Shown in pieces: positions 6,836 through 9,961 of a stretch of 9,961 bases of DNA (its first letter is position 1; the number at the start of each line of letters is the position of its first letter). The translations under genes and the position numbers were made by a program. This DNA comes from an uncultured Lachnospiraceae bacterium. GTDB lineage: Bacteria > Bacillota > Clostridia > Lachnospirales > Lachnospiraceae. The DNA lies in the NCBI GenBank assembly GCA_910588885.1, contig CAJUSQ010000106.1:1-9961 (forward strand). The letters are read 5' to 3'. The notes below the pieces were generated by a model. It saw only the letters and a program-made list of their open reading frames with translations, did no database searches and was not told the origin of the DNA.

Positions 6836-9640
6836 GTGACGGGGAAAGAAGTGTCTTATACTTATGATGAAGCCGGAAACCTGGCCTCCATCCTCTATCC
6901 GGACGGGACCTCCTGCACATACACCTATGACAAGAACAATAACATGACTTCTGTTACGGACGGAGACGGAAATACCACAAGCTATGCCTACGACAGCCTG
7001 AACCGGCTGGTACAGGCCCAAAGGGCCAACGATACCCGGACGGAAATTACTTATGATGCGGACAGGAATATTACGGCTCTCGTAAATATTGACAGCGATA
7101 CCGGACAGGAAATCTCCCGCTATACCTATGAATATGACGCCATGGGCTATGTCACGAAGGAGACAGAGGAAGAAGCGCTGATGTATTATTGCCCGCTGCA
7201 CCTTTACAGCCATCCCAAGTGGAAATGGCATCATTATGAAAAAAGCAACGGCCGCTGCAGCCAGGGGAAAAAGGGCTGCCATAAGCATTGCTGCCGGGAA
7301 ATTCGCTTCACCACGGTTCGCACCTATGAATACGACGACAGCTATCAGTTGCTGAAAGTGACGGAAACCGGCGAAGGGGCCAGCAGGCTCTGCCGTACTA
7401 CAGTTTATACCTATGATGCGGCCGGAAACCGTACCGGGGAGAAAGTACGGGAAGGGGGCTGCACCGTCCAGGATCAGACCTATGTTTACAACGACAGCAA
7501 TCAGTTGATTCGTATCGTGGAACGCAGCGGTTTTGGATGGAAAAGCGTATCCTATGAATATGACGCCAATGGGAACCGCATCCGGGAAGACCGGGGGAAA
7601 TGCGGTGTTACCACCTACAGCTACGATATGGAAAACCGCCTGAAGACCATATATGAAGGAAAACGTCTGCTAATGGCGGCGGTCTACAACGGGGACGGGG
7701 AGAAGGTATTCCAGCTGGACTACAGTCCTTCTGTATCCGGCAAAGAAAAACGTGGGCTGTTCCTGCCGGAGGACACCACACAGGCGGAAGAAGAGCTGTA
7801 CGACCTGATCTCCACCGGCGGTGGAAAGCATCAGAAGCTGTCTCAGGGCTACCTTCTGACCGAATATATCAATGATGCGGTCAGCGAAAATGAAGTAGTG
7901 CTGATGAAATACGCCAGGAACAGTACGGAACAGGTGCAGAAAAAGGTAGGATTCCTATGCCAGAAGAAGGAACAGGAGATCTCGGAAAGATACACTTACG
8001 GAATGGGGCGCGTCAGCAGTAAAAACAGCCTGGGAAGTATCTACTACCTGTATGATGGCGGCGGAAACGTACGGAAGGAAACTAACGGGAACGGACTACC
8101 CACTGCCAGTTATAAGTATGACGCTTACGGCACATTGCTGGGAACATCGGAAACCGGGAAACGGGATACGTATTTTATGGCCAGCTATTTCGGATACCGG
8201 GGAGAGGAAACCCAGCGTACTACCGGGGATATCTATTTAAGATACCGATGGTATGATACCAAGGCGGCAGCATTCTACAGTGAAGATAATTACTATGGAA
8301 GCCTGGCATCCCCTTTAAGCCAGAACCGGTATCTGTATACGGAAGGGAATCCGGTGAACTATGCGGATCCCAGCGGCCATAAGAAAGGCGGAGCGGTAAC
8401 GGGAGGACTTGCGGCGGCAATCTGGAGCCAGGTGTCCGGTTCTTCGGGCGGCGGCAGTTCTTCCGGCAGCAGTTCTGGAAGCAGTGCAAAAGGAAGCGGA
8501 AGTACCGGAAGCAGCACCGGAGGGAATAAGGGGAGCAGCAGTCCGAAAGGAAGCGGTAGTTCCGGAGGAAGCAAGGGGACAGGAGGCAGTGGAAGCGGAG
8601 CGGTGACAAGGACCGCGGCAGCAGCGGCAGCACAGGCGGCAAAGGGAGCGTCCCCGGCGCCGACACCGCCCCAAGCTCCAGCACCCTCAACGCCGGTGCC
8701 ATCACCCGTACCGGCTCCGGGTTCGGCGTCTGCCCCGTCCGGTAAGATTACTGGAGGATATGGTGCGGCCCAGTCTGCGCCCAAAGGAGACGGACGGTAC
8801 GGGAAGACAGATGGGGAAGATAGTATAACAGATGAAATCCGAAAGAAACTGGCACATGAAGAAGCCAAAAAGCATATCGGGGAACAAAAGTCTGATATGT
8901 GGTCGGGCTTTGCAGTTGGATTTTGGAAAGGCATCACATGCGGGCTTGCCAATTGGAATAAGGGTTTCCAAGGCTATGAGGCGGAAACCAAGAACCAGGT
9001 ATCATACTGGGATGCGTATAATAAAAATGAGAAAGCGGGTTCCCTGGTGGGCAGTCTCCTGTTATCGGCGATGATTGCAGCGGGTATTACGAAAGCGATG
9101 GGAGGAAGTGCGTCCCCAAGCGGAGGAGGTACGCCGTCAGCAGGGACAAGCGGAGCCGGAGGAATCGGAACCGGAGCGTTTGGATTGTCAATGGAACTGC
9201 AGCTGGGGTTGGCGACAGCCGGGATGACGATATCGGTTGCGGCCGGAGCGGCGATACAGCAGGCCAGTGGGAATCAGGGGAGTAGTGGGCTGCCGAATAG
9301 TGGGGGTGGTTCTGGGAGTTCGGGAAGTGGTACTGGTGGAGCTAATGAAAGTACTGCGGAAACAAAAATCACAACAAATCTCGGGAATGAAATAGACATA
9401 ACTCCCTCAACTAATCATACGACTGTTTCTAAGAACCCGGGGCCTAAAGGAACACCAAATTCCAGTATAGATATTTTAGACAGTGATGGAAATGTTACTA
9501 CGAGACGTTGGTATGATTCAAATGGGACTGCATATAGAGATGTGGATATGACTAATCATGGAAATCCTGCAACACATCCGGAATGGCCCCATGAACATAT
9601 ATGGAGATATGGGGCTAATGGAAAACCCATAGGACGATAA
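6836..9640 (+). CDS. RHS protein, C-terminal part: core domain, linker and toxin tip
   Basis: This frame continues the RHS protein after the frameshift. GTG 6836 is only the first start-like codon: no good RBS precedes it, and the frame is homologous protein back to about 6798. A weak GGGGA lies before GTG 6851. In residue numbers from 6836: about 12 YD repeats at 1-280, interrupted by a Cys/His-rich insert at ~114-159; an RHS core with FGYRGEE...GDIYLRYRWYD at ~452-474 and RYLYTEGNPVNYADPSGH ending at 515; a Ser/Gly then Ala/Pro linker at ~534-640; a charged helix and pretoxin region at ~665-735; hydrophobic segments at ~734-752 and ~781-808; a second Ser/Gly linker at ~815-838; and an AT-rich tip at ~839-934. 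The tip carries RRWYD (890-894), DVD (902-904) and a cluster with His908, 914, 919 and 921. Core membership is certain; the tip is inferred to be the toxin by position and by the small gene after it. Confidence 0.9.
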   Translation: MTGKEVSYTYDEAGNLASILYPDGTSCTYTYDKNNNMTSVTDGDGNTTSYAYDSLNRLVQAQRANDTRTEITYDADRNITALVNIDSDTGQEISRYTYEYDAMGYVTKETEEEALMYYCPLHLYSHPKWKWHHYEKSNGRCSQGKKGCHKHCCREIRFTTVRTYEYDDSYQLLKVTETGEGASRLCRTTVYTYDAAGNRTGEKVREGGCTVQDQTYVYNDSNQLIRIVERSGFGWKSVSYEYDANGNRIREDRGKCGVTTYSYDMENRLKTIYEGKRLLMAAVYNGDGEKVFQLDYSPSVSGKEKRGLFLPEDTTQAEEELYDLISTGGGKHQKLSQGYLLTEYINDAVSENEVVLMKYARNSTEQVQKKVGFLCQKKEQEISERYTYGMGRVSSKNSLGSIYYLYDGGGNVRKETNGNGLPTASYKYDAYGTLLGTSETGKRDTYFMASYFGYRGEETQRTTGDIYLRYRWYDTKAAAFYSEDNYYGSLASPLSQNRYLYTEGNPVNYADPSGHKKGGAVTGGLAAAIWSQVSGSSGGGSSSGSSSGSSAKGSGSTGSSTGGNKGSSSPKGSGSSGGSKGTGGSGSGAVTRTAAAAAAQAAKGASPAPTPPQAPAPSTPVPSPVPAPGSASAPSGKITGGYGAAQSAPKGDGRYGKTDGEDSITDEIRKKLAHEEAKKHIGEQKSDMWSGFAVGFWKGITCGLANWNKGFQGYEAETKNQVSYWDAYNKNEKAGSLVGSLLLSAMIAAGITKAMGGSASPSGGGTPSAGTSGAGGIGTGAFGLSMELQLGLATAGMTISVAAGAAIQQASGNQGSSGLPNSGGGSGSSGSGTGGANESTAETKITTNLGNEIDITPSTNHTTVSKNPGPKGTPNSSIDILDSDGNVTTRRWYDSNGTAYRDVDMTNHGNPATHPEWPHEHIWRYGANGKPIGR
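7175..7312 (+). other. Cys/His-rich insert between YD repeats
   Basis: About 46 residues break the YD periodicity between YEYDAMGYVTKE and RTYEYDDSYQLL. They contain C119-P-L-H122, H126, H132-H133, C141, C148-H-K-H151-C152-C153 (numbered from 6836) and many Lys and Arg. The rest of the shell is nearly free of Cys, so this density suggests metal binding or disulfides. The flanking repeats stay in frame, so it is a real in-frame insertion. I do not recognise a named zinc-finger family. Confidence 0.55.
8186..8380 (+). other. RHS repeat-associated core domain
   Basis: The segment encodes YFGYRGEETQRTTGDIYLRYRWYD, then SEDNYYG, PLSQNRYLYTEGNPVNYADPSGH. This is the conserved end of the RHS core (family pattern: YRGEYYDxETGLYYLRARYYDPxTGRFxxxD...NxYxYxxNNPxNxxDPxG). 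It separates shell from variable tip. In characterised RHS proteins the tip is autoproteolytically released after this core; whether that happens here is inference. Confidence 0.93.
8435..8745 (+). repeat. Low-complexity linker: Ser/Gly-rich, then Ala/Pro-rich
   Basis: Bases 8435-8605 encode almost only Ser and Gly with a few Lys and Thr; 8606-8745 encode an Ala run and then Pro/Ala/Ser. Two related sub-repeats are visible: SSAKGSGSTGSSTG from 8480 and SSPKGSGSSGGSKG from 8537. The linker joins the RHS core to the pretoxin region. The same motif recurs at 9919-9961 outside the gene, which makes this the likely homology tract for tip exchange. Confidence 0.85.
9350..9637 (+). other. C-terminal toxin domain (probable nuclease-like tip)
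   Basis: The final ~96 residues follow a Ser/Gly linker, and base composition turns AT-rich here. The segment runs through PGPKGTPNSSIDILDSDGNV, RRWYD, DVDMTNHGNPATHP and EWPHEHIW. Clustered Asp, Arg and four His residues suggest an acid-base or metal-dependent catalytic site, such as a nuclease. The pattern recalls tip domains seen at the ends of Firmicutes RHS and WXG proteins, possibly those named polymorphic toxin type 24, but that name is from memory and uncertain. The activity is not established by the sequence. Confidence 0.6.
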
Positions 9641-9647
9641 AAAATTT

Positions 9648-9652
9648 GGAGG
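9648..9652 (+). promoter_or_regulatory. Ribosome-binding site GGAGG of the immunity gene
   Basis: GGAGG lies 6 bases before ATG 9659, inside the 18-base gap after the toxin stop. It is much stronger than anything before the 6836 frame. It would let the small gene be translated from the same message regardless of the upstream frameshift. Confidence 0.8.
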
Positions 9653-9658
9653 AAAAAT

Positions 9659-9886
9659 ATGAGCTACGAAGAAATAAAGGAAAGAGTAGGATGGGGAGAA
9701 GAATTTCTATTTTGTTATAATAATGAACAATATTGGATAAGTCAAAAAAATCCAAAGAGATTCTTAACACGAGTAAGAGGAAGTGTGACGCAAGAATTTA
9801 AATCAACAGAGGAATTATTTGAAAATGGTAGGATTGAAGGAAAATCATTGTTTGAAATATGGGATGATATAAATCAATACTTTTAG
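9659..9886 (+). CDS. Small acidic protein, probable immunity protein to the adjacent RHS toxin
   Basis: The 75-residue protein starts MSYEEIKERVGWGEEFLFCYNNEQYWIS and ends EFKSTEELFENGRIEGKSLFEIWDDINQYF. It has no signal peptide or membrane segment, so it should stay in the cytoplasm. The layout (short helix, FxYNxxxYxIS strand, then EFKSxEELxENxxIxGKSLxEIWDxI) matches a small Firmicutes family that I recall downstream of polymorphic toxins; I know no gene symbol. It follows the toxin tip by 18 bases with its own strong RBS, the usual place for a cognate immunity gene. Codon use is AT-rich (AGA and AGG arginines, AAT, ATA), unlike the RHS core but like the toxin tip, so the two probably moved as a pair. 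Direct binding to the toxin is inferred. Confidence 0.75.
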   Translation: MSYEEIKERVGWGEEFLFCYNNEQYWISQKNPKRFLTRVRGSVTQEFKSTEELFENGRIEGKSLFEIWDDINQYF

Positions 9887-9918
9887 AAAAACGGATAATT
9901 CTTGTAATTTGTGAAAAT

Positions 9919-9961
9919 AGCAGCTCAAAAGGAAGCGGCAGTTCCGGCAGCAGCATCGGAG
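9919..9961 (+). pseudogene. Start of a displaced (orphan) RHS tip cassette, cut by the window end
   Basis: These 43 bases align without gaps to 8480-8522 in the RHS linker, with 37 identities by my count. In the aligned frame they encode SSSKGSGSSGSSIG, against SSAKGSGSTGSSTG in the gene; most differences are synonymous third-base changes. The first 30 bases match the second sub-repeat at 8537 about as well. No start codon or RBS precedes it in frame and it begins only 32 bases after the immunity stop. It looks like the 5' end of a silent toxin tip held behind the active one. What follows is outside the window. Confidence 0.65.

Larger units (their letters stand above)
2821..8130 (+). repeat. 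YD-repeat array, ~63-base period, spanning the frameshift
   Basis: Tandem degenerate repeats encode the RHS/YD signature, roughly YxYDxxGxLxxxxDxxGxxxx, with a period near 21 residues (63 bases). I count about 61 units before the stop at 6822 and about 12 after it in the shifted frame. Some units have lost the signature: YEYY near 5460, YEND near 5715 and FRYG near 3200. Longer nearly identical stretches recur, for example CTTATGACGCCCTTGGAAAT in units near 4075 and 5214, which could promote slippage or unequal recombination. After about 7640 the units become irregular as the core domain begins. Confidence 0.9.

Noticed and set aside
6797..6838. Programmed -1 ribosomal frameshift
   Set aside because: No X-XXY-YYZ slippery heptamer is visible in the overlap, and the encoded repeat is best restored by adding bases rather than by slipping.
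6836..6853. Independent translation start of the C-terminal part at GTG 6836 or 6851
   Set aside because: There is only a weak G-rich stretch and no proper RBS, and the protein pattern extends upstream of both codons. Weak coupled restart after the stop at 6824 cannot be excluded but is not supported.
2821..8130. Regular repeats as a CRISPR array or minisatellite
   Set aside because: Units are degenerate, keep the reading frame and encode the YD motif; there are no identical repeats with unique spacers.
8359..8952. Minus-strand Pro/Leu/Ala-rich frame of about 197 codons
   Set aside because: It is the antisense shadow of the Ser/Gly and Ala/Pro linker; the low complexity explains the absence of stops.

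Overview
The window is one large polymorphic-toxin (RHS/YD-repeat) locus on the + strand. The likely host is a gut-type Clostridia, probably Lachnospiraceae. Supporting signs are a Gram-positive signal peptide, strong AGGAGG ribosome-binding sites, GTG starts, an AT-rich upstream region, and an N-terminal DNRLRE/LysM/DUF6531 layout that I associate with secreted clostridial RHS proteins. Genus cannot be judged from the sequence.

Layout. Bases 1-260 are AT-rich non-coding DNA with a possible promoter, a dyad and a strong RBS. Bases 261-6824 encode a secreted protein of 2187 residues: signal peptide, acidic segment, clostridial RHS N-terminal region, DNRLRE domain, LysM, DUF6531, then about 60 YD repeats of ~21 residues. 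A net -1 frameshift near 6797-6812 puts the frame into a stop at 6822. Bases 6836-9640 continue the same protein in the new frame: about a dozen more YD repeats, a Cys/His-rich insert, the RHS-associated core ending in DPSGH, a Ser/Gly and Ala/Pro linker, a hydrophobic pretoxin region, and an AT-rich, His-rich C-terminal tip of ~100 residues that is probably the toxin. With the frame restored the product would be one protein of about 3126 residues.

Bases 9659-9886 encode a 75-residue acidic protein with a perfect GGAGG RBS, 18 bases after the toxin stop. It is the likely cognate immunity protein. In the last 43 bases (9919-9961) the Ser/Gly-linker coding sequence of the RHS gene reappears with no start codon. 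This looks like the beginning of a silent, displaced toxin cassette that could recombine into the main gene.

How the parts work together (inference from the family). The N-terminal part directs export and surface attachment. The YD repeats form a shell around the C-terminal toxin. The core domain marks the boundary between shell and toxin, the linker is the place where tips are exchanged, and the small downstream protein protects the producer. The frameshift means that, as sequenced, the shell and toxin are not made as one polypeptide, so the locus is inactive, phase-variable or carries a sequence error.
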